Position numbers and translations under genes: made by a program. From Pararge aegeria (lineage: Eukaryota > Arthropoda > Insecta > Lepidoptera > Nymphalidae), in assembly GCF_905163445.1 (NCBI RefSeq), contig NC_053197.1:10478001-10542000 (forward strand): DNA of 64,000 nt, written 5' to 3'. The notes below the pieces were generated by a model. That model did not search any database and was not told where the DNA came from. It worked only from the letters and a program-made list of their open reading frames with translations. Positions 36,577 to 47,067 of the stretch are shown here, in pieces. The stretch's first letter is position 1. Each line of letters opens with the position of its first letter.

Positions 36577-37024
36577 AGTAAACCCTAACTAAAAGGTGAC
36601 TGACTGACTGACTGATCTATCAACGCACAGCTTTAACCACTTGACAGATCGGGCTGAAATTTTGCACACAGGTAGGTTTAACAACGTAGGCATCCGCTAA
36701 GAAAGTATTTTTGAAAACTCCATTCCTAAGTGGGTTAAATGGGAGATGAAAGTTTGTATAAAATTCTTCATTTATCAATATAGTTTTCAAGCTAAATCCA
36801 TGAAACTTTGATTTTAGGTTTTCGATTAAAAATAAAGAAATACGTCTTTCGAAAATTTAAAAAATTCCAACTCCAAAGGCTAAAGGCTCCTAAGGCTAAA
36901 TTTTTATGAGTTTCTGATTTTTAAAGAAATTTACGTTCATATTTTTCTATTTGCAGCACGACTTTTTGTATATACCAAATCAAAAATTGAACTTAAAGTG
37001 AGCGAAGCCGCGGGCAAAAGCTAG
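36577..37024 (+). mobile_element. Non-autonomous element ending CTAG (448 bp)
   Basis: Starts near gtaaaccctaactaaaaggt with a (gact)n run, then caacgcacagctttaaccac and gatcgggctgaaattttgca. It ends gcgaagccgcgggcaaaagCTAG followed by T. The 3' terminus is like the 9830 element, but the 5' half belongs to a different subfamily. Confidence 0.6.
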
Positions 37025-38371
37025 TTTAAATATAAATCGCTTGACTCTCACACATGGGCCGTACCTCAAAGAGAATAAATCACAGTGTAGGTGCGGCAAG
37101 ACTCATTGGTTTACTGAATTTATTTGTAAGTCGACCTCACAAAAAGACGTTTATTATGTTGTGAAAAAGTGGGCAAGCCAGGCTGATGAACAAATCGAGC
37201 TTTTATTCACTGGTTTGACTGTAGACCTGAGTGATGAGTAAACTCGATTTAAATATTTTTTCTCCGTTATCGACGACTAAGGGATTTTAATGATTTTAAT
37301 TATTATTTGTACAGTTTATAGTTTGAGTTCAACATATACTTATGAAATACCACAGACTTAAAAACATACAGAAACCGTGTACAAACTAATATTGAAGCAT
37401 CAAAAACCACTTCACTTTAGAGTTGTTTCTCGAACGAACGGTTTGTCACTTCATACCATTTAGCAGTTGAAAGTAATTATTTTACCTCTAATGTTCTAAA
37501 CTTTTTCCATAAAATGGGAAAATGGGAAAGAGTGTGTGAGCTAGCAACATTCCGCGGGTGTAAAGTGAAACGTGAGCCGGGTGTTTTCACTGTTTCTGGA
37601 CACGAAAATAATGGCTGTATCAGGATTCTTTATGTTCTTTATTCTGTCACATCTGTTACATCTATCGGAAATTATAAGTTTAAATTATTAAATTACCTAT
37701 AAAAGTATCATATCTTCCCTTTATTGAAGTAGATTTCCTTAAAATAGAGACAACTATAGGAATAAAAAATATTAAGATTTGTATGGTATTATCAACCAAT
37801 TTCTATGTCACCAATGTTTCCGAAAATACCTTTTCCTATCATTTTACGTCATACCGGGCAGCGGGAACGCGAGAAAAAAATATTACGTCCCATCAATATC
37901 TTGAGACGACAAAAAAGAATGATCAGCAAAAATGGTTTCCTTATATAATTTTTCATTCTTCCCTTATTATGGAAACTTATAATTCAAAAGTATATAGAAA
38001 ATATAAAAATTGTGATAATTTTTTATTTGAAATAGAAGCAGTGATTGAGCATTGTACTCGTAAAGTCAGCCTGAGGATGCACCGATATCTGAGAAAGCCG
38101 TTCTTAAAGAATGCATTTTGGAAGATCTGTGTGATGTGTTTATAATGATTGAAGAAATTATAAAGCGCAAATAATACACAGAATACAGCTTTCCTTGTTA
38201 TAGTTGCTTACTATAGCAAAAATGTTGGTGATAACTTATTAAATTACTAATTGAAATTTAGTAAGTAATACTTTAATACATAGCATATCATATAGTAATG
38301 AGGTAGTCGACTGAAATTCCCTATAGTATTGTTAAATATCAATAATAAAGTTATGTTAAAGGTAAGTTAAA

Positions 38372-38600
38372 ATGTTAAAGGTAATTAGTTGGGGTCCCAA
38401 GGTGCTGGAATGGCAGTCCCGAACTGGTAAGCGCAGCGTTGGTCGGTCCCCAACAAGGTGGACAGACGCCATTAAGCGCGTCGCAGGTAGCCGCTGGATC
38501 GAAGCGGTTCTGAGCCGCCGTGGAAATTGGAACTCCCTACAAAAGACCTATGTCCAGCCGTGGACGTCTATCGGTTGATGTGATGATGATGATGATGAAG
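38372..38600 (+). mobile_element. RTE-like LINE, C-terminal ORF2 remnant with 3' end
   Basis: The frame reads WGPKVLEWQSRTGKRSVGRS, then PTRWTDAIKRVAGSRWIEAV, then NWNSLQKTYVQPWTSIG and stop. The C-terminus and the (tga)n tail (38578-38600) are those of RTE-like LINEs. It is 5'-truncated, keeping about 68 residues. Confidence 0.85.
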
Positions 38601-38694
38601 TTAAAAGGGTATCTATAGTATCTATTAAGTGTAATTTAACTTCGATGGTAACAATACAATCCTATGAAAGGGGTATGGTAGTTTATGTCGTGTG

Positions 38695-38925
38695 GTGACT
38701 GCGGTGAGGCCAGAATACCATTTTCACCAATCCTCCTCTTCCAAAGGGTCACGTAGCAGGCAACTGAGGGAATAAAAAAAGCAGCTTTACTACTACCATC
38801 GATCGCGATCACCAACCTGTCTGCCCAGAACGCAGCGTGGTGACTATGGGTAAATTAATCCCGGGCCCTCCCTTTAGTAGAGGCCTGTAGTCCAGTGGAC
38901 TGTTACTAACTATTAATGGTAGTAG
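38695..38925. repeat. Family B repeat, reverse of the 8396 copy
   Basis: tcgtgtggtgactgcggtga, gtcacgtagcaggcaactga, ctttactactaccatcgatc, cgatcaccaacctgtctgcc and agtccagtggactgttacta are the reverse complement of the 8396-8632 copy. Confidence 0.7.
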
Positions 38926-39099
38926 TTTTTAGCGGAATCCGATGATCTTCAGTTCACACAGTAAATGCTTGGCTTGCACGCTTGGCTGTAAGACTTTGCA
39001 GGTAGGGTAATAATAAACTAACAACTTAACCCTACCACACTATCAAAATGTTTTCCTAGAAATGAATCTTAAGTAAACACGGTGAAAATTATAACCATC

Positions 39100-39501
39100 A
39101 TCGAATCAAGCGATTGACTTCCACTGCTGGACATAGATCTTTTGTAGGGCTTTCCGAATTCCTCGATTCTGGGCCGCTTGTATCCACCGGATCCCCGCGA
39201 ATCGCTTGATATCGTCTTTCCACCTGGTTGGAGGTCAACCAACGCTAAGTTTACCGGTGCGGGGTTGCAACTCAAACACCTTGGAACTCCAACGTACATC
39301 AGCTCTCCGAGCTATGTGCCCCGCCCATTGCCACTTCAGCATCGCGACTCGTTGAGCTATATCGGTAACTTTAGTTCTTCGACGGATCTCCTCATTTCTG
39401 ATTTGATCGCGTAGAGATATTCCTAATAGCCCATAGTTAGACGAGTACCTAGTTTTCAACGCGGGAGTGAAAACCCCGTACTGTAGTGAAATGGTCTTCA
39501 T
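39100..39501 (-). mobile_element. RTE-like LINE, C-terminal ORF2 remnant, frameshifted
   Basis: The minus frame reads YGLLGISLRDQIRNEEIRRR, then TKVTDIAQRVAMLKWQWAGH, then IARRADVRWSSKVFELQPRT, then GKLSVG. A stop and a frame change near 39238 follow. The continuation (TRW-like, KDDIKRFAGIRWIQAAQNRG, LQKIYVQQWKSIA) is readable to about 39110. It is a longer relative of the 38372 copy, in the opposite orientation and only about 500 bp away. Confidence 0.85.
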
Positions 39502-39831
39502 ATAAGAGTAGATAAAACGTGTAGTAGTACATGCTTTACAGTCGAGGACTAGCTCAGCTGTCTGAGCACCTATAATCCTGCCAATCTACAATGAAGTAGC
39601 TTAAGACCTCAGATTCTCGGAGATGAAAGATTCCAGTTTAAAAGAAGTGAGTTTTATTCAGAAAACAAAAAAACTTGTGACTAAGGTTTCATTCTGGAAA
39701 GTAGGAATGTCAAATTCGCGACTAGGGGCCTGTTTCACATCGTCCCGATAATCTTTAACTGATTGCGAAATTTCACCTTTTGTTCGTTTTTGTATTGGAA
39801 ATCTTACAAGATACCTATATTTATCTTTCAA

Positions 39832-40011
39832 TGAAAAGTTTATTCGGAGGTTGTAAAACAGTTCTAAGTAATTGTTTTATTAAAGTTGGACTTAAAATAT
39901 GAATAAATTTACTCGTGTAAAATAATTCATATTTTACGCAAATCCATAACACCATATCAACCCATTACCGGCCCACTGCAGGGCACGGGTCTCCTCCAAC
40001 AATGAAAAGGG
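39832..40011. repeat. 180-bp direct repeat, copy 1
   Basis: Starts tgaaaagtttattcggaggt and ends inside a SINE A 3' region (…caacaatgaaaaggg). Copy 2 is at 40768-40947, same orientation and same length, offset 936 bp, with only two mismatches seen (aaagttgga / aaagtatga). Confidence 0.92.
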
Positions 40012-40218
40012 GTTAAGGCTGTAGTATACTACGCTGGCCCAGTGCGGATTAGCGGAGTTCACTCACCTTTGAGAACATTATGGAGAACTCTCAGGTATTT
40101 TCCTCACGATGTTTTCCTTCACCGTTGAAGCAAGTGATACTTTAAGTGCTTAAAACACACATAACTTAGGAGAGTTAGAGGTGCGTGCTGGGATTCGAAC
40201 TCCGAAATAGAAGTCGAG
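39950..40218 (-). mobile_element. SINE A, near full length
   Basis: Reversed body: ccggcccactgcagggcacg, tacgctggcccagtgcggat, tttgagaacattatggagaa, tcacgatgttttccttcacc, cgtgctgggattcgaactcc. A perfect 12-bp-armed hairpin (gaagtcgagtcc…ggactcgacttc, 40210-40247) sits at the head end. Confidence 0.8.
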
Positions 40219-40767
40219 TCCAACCCCAGTGGGTAGGACTCGACTTCACTTTCTGGGTTCAAAAAGGCTTTCACCGCTTCCTTTTCACCAAATTCATCTG
40301 TGTATCAAAAAATATTTACACCATAAAAAAAATGAAGCCAAGATGATGCTACCTACTGAAAATGCTGGCATCAAGAAATAATTAGTCTTCAATGTTTTAT
40401 TAACAGACTTATTAGTTCATGATGAGATGCGACCGTGCTGTAAGCGGTTTGGGCAAGGGCGGAGTTGGGATTTCCGTCGGAAATTTGAACGCATATAAAT
40501 ATATTTGAGTTTTACAGGTTTTTTATACTATGATACATCCATACTAAGATAATAAATTTTAAAAAAATCTGTTTTCTTGTGTGTTACCTATATTGCCCAC
40601 AACAACGCCAGAAGATATTTCCGTGATATTAAATCATATCTTGCTTTAAAATAGCTTATACCATGAAGTCAGACATATGAATCTTTCAATCCCAACAGTT
40701 TTCACGGGTTTAAAAAAAAAAAACAAGAAAAAAACTTGTTCGAAGTCGTGGACAAGAGTGAAATCAG

Positions 40768-40947
40768 TGAAAAGTTTATTCGGAGGTTGTAAAACAGTTC
40801 TAAGTAATTGTTTTATTAAAGTATGACTTAAAATATGAATAAATTTACTCGTGTAAAATAATTCATATTTTACGCAAATCCATAACACCATATCAACCCA
40901 TTACCGGCCCACTGCAGGGCACGGGTCTCCTCCAACAATGAAAAGGG
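40768..40947. repeat. 180-bp direct repeat, copy 2
   Basis: Same sequence as 39832-40011. It includes the first ~65 bp of the SINE A 3' region and stops abruptly in it, so this copy was made from (or with) the locus at 39832 and not by independent SINE insertion. Confidence 0.92.
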
Positions 40948-40992
40948 AGTAGTAGTAGTGTTTTGTTATCGTGGTTACGAATAGATACTGGG

Positions 40993-41313
40993 GTTTTTTT
41001 TTTTCACTACAAGTTATTCCTTGACTGCAATCTCACCTGTTGGTAAGTGATGATGCATTCTAAAATGGTAACAGGCTAACCTGTTAAAAGTATGGCAGTT
41101 ATAACAATCCCATACCCCCAGTTGTTTCTACGCGATATCGTACCGGAACGCTAAATCGCTTAGCGGCATGTCTTTGTTGGTACGGTGGTAACCATCCACG
41201 GCCCAAGCCACCTACCATCCGTAATATAACGATCGAGGTATGCTAAATCGATTGGGGGCACTTCTTTGTCGGTAGGGTGATAGCTACCCACGACCGAAGC
41301 CTCCTACCAGATA
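40993..41313 (-). mobile_element. SINE D with internal duplication
   Basis: Reversed tail ttttttttttcactacaagt, then body. The section aacgctaaatcgcttagcgg…ccaagccacctacca (41145-41218) recurs in diverged form as tatgctaaatcgattggggg…ccgaagcctcctacca (41236-41308). The tRNA-like head is missing. Confidence 0.75.
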
Positions 41314-42025
41314 ACGTTCGAATGCAACCAAAGCTTGAGTTTCCTTTCTCAATCTCTCATATCCCAGGTCATAGATTACAAAATCTCGCTTAATTTTAAC
41401 ATGTTTACATTACGTCAGTTTAATTGTTGTAACCCTCACTTACGGGGCCTAAAATGTATTAAAGCGTTTGAAAATACTTATGAAATATGCACGACGCGAC
41501 GTCTTGTTTAAAATTTGTCGTGTACAAGAATTGTTTGGATAAAATAGTATTCTTAATGCGAGGCCGGTAAATTTACGTTACCTAATGAATATTTAGAACA
41601 GCGTGTTACGTGTCGACGGAGCAAACTTTGATAATTAATTTTCTTAGCCGCGCATAAAACGACCAAAAATTGGCTAAGCTGGAGTCAATATTACGTGAAG
41701 GGCTCTGTAGCTATTGATGATTGAGGAGGCTTCATTGACGCGCGCACTCCGTACCCTCAATGTGATAGCCGAGAAGACGGATTTATTTTGTTGCACTATG
41801 AGTGAACTCACAAATATAGCGATTTGGATTTTATCATATATATTATAGTTATATATATTATTAAAATTTATATAACATGCTGCATTGTCGTATAAGGATA
41901 ACTTTTTCCTGTAATGACAAAATGTAAGATTGGGAATAAATAAATAAATGATTATTATTTCGATAATCTTCTCTGTCTCATCTGTTTATAAACTAAGCAC
42001 AGGGCTTCGTTTGTATAGTTATAAT

Positions 42026-42072
42026 AGACGGGCCAAGCAGATGGCCCACCTGATGGTAAGTGGAAAACCATT
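42026..42072. repeat. Dispersed repeat fragment
   Basis: gacgggccaagcagatggcc, cacctgatggtaagtggaaa is a common lepidopteran repeat segment. The family is not known to me. Confidence 0.4.
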
Positions 42073-42078
42073 ACATAT

Positions 42079-42348
42079 GACGGCCGGCCGATTGGCGCTT
42101 GCAGAAGTTTGCAGCGACCCTGCTTTGGAGCCCAAAGCCGTGGGTTCAATCCCCACTACCGGAATTTTTTTGTGTGATCAGCATTAATGTTTTTCAGTGT
42201 CTGGGTGTTAATATGTATATTCTAAGTATTTATGTATATTATTCAAAAAATATTCATCAGTCATCTTAGTAGCCATAACACAAGCTACGCTTACTTTAGG
42301 GCTAGATGGCGATGCGTGTATTGTCATCATATATTTATTTATTTATAT
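42079..42348 (+). mobile_element. SINE C with disrupted A box and extended 3' tail
   Basis: The head reads gacggccggccgattggcgc, ttgcagaagtttgcagcgac: a ggcc doubling and an insertion split the A box. B box gggttcaatcccc, then the normal body. After the ttattta tail come atagagacag…catgcgagg and aacatatcctggccag (42346-42395), also found next to the copy at 58083. Confidence 0.85.
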
Positions 42349-42934
42349 AGAGACAGAAACACTATGCAGGGCATGCGAGGAACATATCCTGGCCAGTGCT
42401 GCCCAGCATTTGTCTACCTGCGTAGGTGTTAAGCCTTATTTTTGTACATACCTACTTATGCGAAATAATTATTTATCTAATCACTATTGTTACTGAATAC
42501 AAATCCAGACCGATTTCACGAGATCAAACTCGGCAGGTCTATGGTACTATAAGGTATTTTTTAATTAGTAGACTGGCTCCATGATACGGTCGTATACTGA
42601 ACCCTAAAAGTTGTAGCACGTTTAAAAGCCAAATAAGGTGGTGTTGCAATATAGACTTTGTGGCTTATAAATTAGGATTCAAATAAAACAAGTACTTTCG
42701 TGGGCGTTTAGTTATTTATTAGAGCGTCTAATTACATGACACGTCCCGTTATGATCACTATGTAATATTTTATCCCAAACAACGTATGTCAAGATGACGA
42801 TGTCATTTTGCAAACAAACACCTTTTCTACAAAAAAAAAAAATAACTTTCTATTATATTTTAGCTACTAACATAATACTTAAATTATATAGTAACAATTG
42901 TGCCCTAGCTGCTATATAAATAAAATTTTAAAAA

Positions 42935-43248
42935 TAAGGATTTTTAATTCTTTTATTGCTGATAATAAGTGATGGTACAGTCAAAGAAGGTGTAGCGAGC
43001 TAACATTTATATTTAAACCACACCCCTAATCGGTATCTAAGCGACATCGTGCCGAAACGCTAAATCGCTTAGCGGCACGTCTTTGTCGGTAGGGTGGTAA
43101 CTAGCCACGACCAAAGCCTCCCAACAGGCCCGACCAGAGAAAATTTAGAAATTATAAATTCCCAATTCAAACTTCCCCTGCCAGGAATCAAACCCGGAAC
43201 CTTCAGCTTAATACCGCAGCACTCACCGCTGCGCTATGGAGGTCTTCA
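42935..43248 (-). mobile_element. SINE D, full length
   Basis: On the minus strand the head is gacctccatagcgcagcggt (A box) and gttccgggtttgattcctg (B box). Then gggaagtttgaattgggaat, tttctctggtcgggcctgtt, gccgctaagcgatttagcgt, and the tail near 42935. It is the clearest head in this family and shows that D is tRNA-derived. Confidence 0.85.
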
Positions 43249-43354
43249 TTAAAGTAAACTCAATCATCGTCAATTTGGATTGGAGAGTTAAATAAAAATC
43301 AAATTTTAATAGAATATGAGAATTTCTAAGAAAATTGAGCTCTCATAACGAAAA

Positions 43355-43507
43355 TAGCACTTGATTGCAATTTCACCTGGTGGTGAGTGGTATCTAAGTT
43401 GTAAGCGGTATTGCCTGTTATAATATGCTAGTTTTATTAAGCTCATACCCCTAATTGGTGTATACGCGGCTTCGTACCAGAAAGCTAAGTCGCTTGACGG
43501 CACGTCC
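43355..43507 (-). mobile_element. SINE D, 5'-truncated
   Basis: gattgcaatttcacctggtg, gtgagtggtatctaagttgt, ctcatacccctaattggtgt and taagtcgcttgacggcacgt follow the family order. The head half is absent. It lies about 110 bp from the full-length copy at 42935. Confidence 0.7.
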
Positions 43508-44206
43508 ACCAGACGCTTTTAAGAAATCATATTGAAATAGTATTCCACAATAACTGCTATTCACACTCGAAGCGCGTGTTAGGAAATAGGGAATTATAGC
43601 ACTTTATCTATGATAAACCCGATGATTATATTAAATATCAACAAATCATAGTTTGTATACTCATTGATAGTGTACCTATTGAAAATAGAATAATGGCCTT
43701 TAGTAGACTGTCAAAGAAAAATATAGGATCTATGGCGGGAGACGCGAGTTTGACAAGTTCGATTGGCGGGAAAGAAAAGTTAGCACGGATTTTAATTAAT
43801 TAATTGAGAAAAGGAGATTAAGTAAAGTATTGTGGATAGAACGTTACAAATTGGGAATAGATGATTTATAATGGAAACGATATACTTAAGGAAATATTGT
43901 TGTGACGAAACAAGAGTCGTATGTATTGGTGATGGAGTTGAGATAAGTTGTTGGTACTATGTTGGTACCTGATGTTGCATCAGATAAGTATATCTCTTAT
44001 ATCCTTTGGGTTATTCAGGTATACAGATAGCGTATGTAGCAGAGGTTGCTCTATACAAACAATTTGTTTCAAAAGTCCTGATGTTATAAGTGATCATAGT
44101 AGTTATGTTTGACCTGTCTTATATGTCTTGTATCAAAGGGCCTAGCGTTATAACATATGATAATGTTGTAATTGTGTTTATAAGTCTTGTTTTAATTGAT
44201 TGAATA

Positions 44207-44282
44207 AAAGAGCAACGGTAGAGTTTCTTGCCAGTGGTCTTCTCTGCCGAAGACAGCATTCCGAACTGGTAGTAGAGTCATT
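44207..44282 (+). mobile_element. LINE 3'-UTR fragment (Jockey-like)
   Basis: aaaagagcaacggtagagtt, tcttgccagtggtcttctct, gaactggtagtagagtca; compare 7434-7500. Confidence 0.65.
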
Positions 44283-44820
44283 TGAAGGTAACAAGTAATA
44301 TGAATTATAGAGAAGCTTAATATACAGTATTAGAGTCAGTCCAGTTGTTTTATTTCACTTCTTGGGAAGTAGGGTTTATAGAGTACAGACCCACAACACT
44401 GCTCTAAAGCAGGTTGGTGGGCTTTAAAGATTTCTTTTATAAAATGAATACTTTAATAGGAAGGAAGAATAATAGTCATGAGAATAAATGATTACTGCTA
44501 AGAAGTATTTAGCTTCAATAATACTGTTAATTAATGAAAGATCTAAGTGCCATCCTGAACATTGTGGGTATTATAGTGAATATCGGAATACCTGGGCCTT
44601 CCATTCTCTATATTTTTTTAGCACGCGCATAGAAAAGAAACGGCGACAGTCTCTTTGCAACGATATTAAAGATCTGGTGGCCTAAGTCGTCCAAGAACGC
44701 ATCCCGATCGTCTGAAATCAGCCAAGGGAGGTACTCCTTAAATTCAACAGCGACTATAATTCATATTCTTTATTATGATGTTTATATTAATATCAAGTAC
44801 CTACTAGAAGTACTTGTAGA

Positions 44821-45108
44821 GGCGGTGATAACGCAGTAGGTTGAGCTTGACTTTATTTTCCGGTGGCAGAGTTCGAATCCCAGCACGCACCGCAAACTTT
44901 GCTAAGTTATGTGCGTTTTAAGTAACTAAAAATATAACTTGCTTCGACGGTGAAGGAAAACGTTAGGAAACCTGCATGCCTGCAAAAAGTTCTCAAATGT
45001 ATGTGGAGTCCACAAATCAGCACTGGGCCAGCGTGGTGGACTACGGCCTCAACCCCTTCTCATTGTGGGAGACCCTTGTGGGCCGGTAATGGACCGATAT
45101 GATAACCT
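44821..45108 (+). mobile_element. SINE A, full length
   Basis: The head gcggtgataacgcagtaggt is diverged. B box agttcgaatccc, then cagcacgcaccgcaaacttt, ttgcttcgacggtgaaggaa, ctgggccagcgtggtggact, cctcaaccccttctcattgt and a gatatgat end. Confidence 0.82.
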
Positions 45109-45292
45109 ACTTGTAACGGAAAATTGGAAATTTCATTGGTAGCTATATAAGTGCCCTTTAAATGCAAGCCCACGCAAATCTGTAGTTTACACAATACCGA
45201 ACCCTACGGCCTACGTTCGTTCTTCATTAAAATCGTAAGAGTGGGACATTAGAATGAAAAAAATCGATGCAAGAGTAATGAAATACAAATAA

Positions 45293-45481
45293 TTATCCTA
45301 TATCTTTATATAGAATTGGAATCTCGGAATCGGCTCCAACGATTTTCATGAAATTTAGTATACAGGGGGTTTCGGGGGCGATAAATCGATCTAGCTAGGA
45401 TTCATTTTAAGAAAATGTCATTTTATTCGTGTTTTCCGGTAATAACAGATTTGGTGCAACAAAGTTGCACGGGTCAGCTAG
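45293..45481 (+). mobile_element. Helitron-like fragment ending CTAG
   Basis: gattttcatgaaatttagta, acagggggtttcgggggcga, ttggtgcaacaaagttgcac, then gggtcagCTAG followed by T. The 5' end was not identified. Confidence 0.5.
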
Positions 45482-45486
45482 TATAG

Positions 45487-46129
45487 CATAAAGCAGTGAT
45501 AGCCTAGCGGGACTAGTAGGACTTCGACTTCGGCTCCTCCGACACGTACTTCATGCAGCATGCCTGAGCGTTCTACATAATGTTCAAATTCAAATTCAAA
45601 ATTTCTTTATTCATGTAGGCCTATCACAGGCCCTTATGAAGCGTTTATACATACATATTTGTTTACATAATTGTAAGGGGATGGTGATAACTTCGTACGC
45701 CAACTTAAACGCTACGAGGGTTCCAAACGCGCCCTGGTCTAAGAAGAGCCCACAACAAACTTAGCCGGGTATTTTTTTTGTTATCACCATCTCACAGTTT
45801 ATTCATATTAAGCTATCTATGATAGATCAATTCACACCCAAGCTTTTTTATCGTTCAAGTAATCCTTAATATTATAATAGGATTTTTCTGTAAGCTTACG
45901 TTTTATATAAACTTTGAACTTATTGAGAGACATCTCAAAGATTTCATTTGGTAATTTGTTATAAAATAATATACAATTTCCCTTGAATGAAGGTGCTCAA
46001 AGGTGTGTGGAGTCCAACAATCCGCACTGGGCCAGCGTGGTGGAATGCGGCCTTAATTCCCCCTCATTGTGGGAGGAGACCCGTGCCCTGTAATGGGCCA
46101 GTAATGGGTTGATATGATGATGATGATGA
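45487..46129 (+). mobile_element. SINE A split by a nested LINE 3' end
   Basis: The head and early body (gtgatagcctagcgggacta … cctgagcgttctacataatg) stop at 45583. The remainder resumes near 45990 with gtgctcaaaggtgtgtggag, cgcactgggccagcgtggtg and a (tga)n end (46110-46129). Intact copies read …ataatgttctcaaagg… without a break. Confidence 0.85.
45584..45990 (-). mobile_element. LINE 3' end nested in SINE A
   Basis: Begins caaattcaaattcaaaattt, ctttattcatgtaggcctat (reversed tail and AATAAA). Then gatggtgataacttcgtacg, gagggttccaaacgcgccct and agaagagcccacaacaaact. It is the same family as 10622-10812 (+) and 55131-55600 (-). No coding remains. Confidence 0.8.
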
Positions 46130-46261
46130 AATATTCCAAAGTTCTCGTTTCCTTTCTAGCCACAAAGTAAACTTGTTAAATAGTATCAAAGCTTCTAAAT
46201 GTGGTTTATTGGAAAAAGTTTAGTGTCGACGGTTTTATTTATACTAGATGTTCCTAGCGAC

Positions 46262-46352
46262 TGACTGGAACCTACAACTACAATGTACACATTTTTCAAA
46301 TGTTCCATTATGGGCCTACATGAATAAAGATTTTGACTTTGACTTCCGAATC
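46262..46352 (+). mobile_element. LINE 3' end, short
   Basis: gtacacatttttcaaatgtt, ccattatgggcctacatgaa, taaagattttgactttgact; only the last ~90 bp of the family are present. Confidence 0.65.
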
Positions 46353-46458
46353 AAGATTTCATTGCGTTTAAACTAGAGGTGATCTTTTTATCTATCGCAG
46401 GAATTTCATTTATATTTTATCATGTACACCAAAATTCCATTCAGCCTGTAAATAATTT

Positions 46459-47067
46459 ATTTGAAAGTAAATAAAGACCACCCGATTTATTGAAAAATAA
46501 ACTTATACGGAGGTGCCGTATCGCTGCCAATGTGAATTATTTCCTAAAACATGGATAATTTAAAAACCGAAGAATTTACATACAATTTTCGTTCTTAAAA
46601 TATACGTAACAAAGTTCACCTTTTAAAATTACCAAAACCAGTACGAAACTGGTACAACCCGCCGTTGCATGATTTATGAATTGGATAAGGCTCTTGTAGA
46701 GAGAATAATGAATTTTTTAAACGTCAGGTACCAAATGTAGTAGGTACTAAAAATCCGATTCCCGCAGTGTCGCAAATTTTTACTGTTGTACAAAATTTTA
46801 TTACGATATATGGCTCAGTTTTCAAAATTAATTGTTATGATTGCATAGATATATGGGCACAGTCCGTGTTAGAGGTGATCAAGATCAAAAATCAAAAGTC
46901 ATTTTTGAATCAACTCATTTGTCAAAGGTGTGATGCCTTTTATTGGTCCACTTACTAACTACTCTAATATTAATTATTTATGAGTCTGCCTTTATAAGCA
47001 TATGCAAATTTCGCAAATTTTGAAACTCTGGTAAATAAACTACTGAAAATGGGGATATTTTATGGCT
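46459..47067. repeat. 609-bp block, source copy of a local duplication
   Basis: Matches 48611-49214 over its whole length in the same orientation, with roughly a dozen substitutions and a few small indels by eye. One is 7 extra bases (…caactcatttgtcaaagg…). Small frames in both copies (46767-46958 and 48939-49130) are not conserved in reading frame after the indels, so I do not call a gene. Confidence 0.93.

Noticed and set aside
37783..38145. 120-codon plus-strand open frame
   Set aside because: No recognisable motif. It is surrounded by non-coding sequence without splice or polyadenylation logic.
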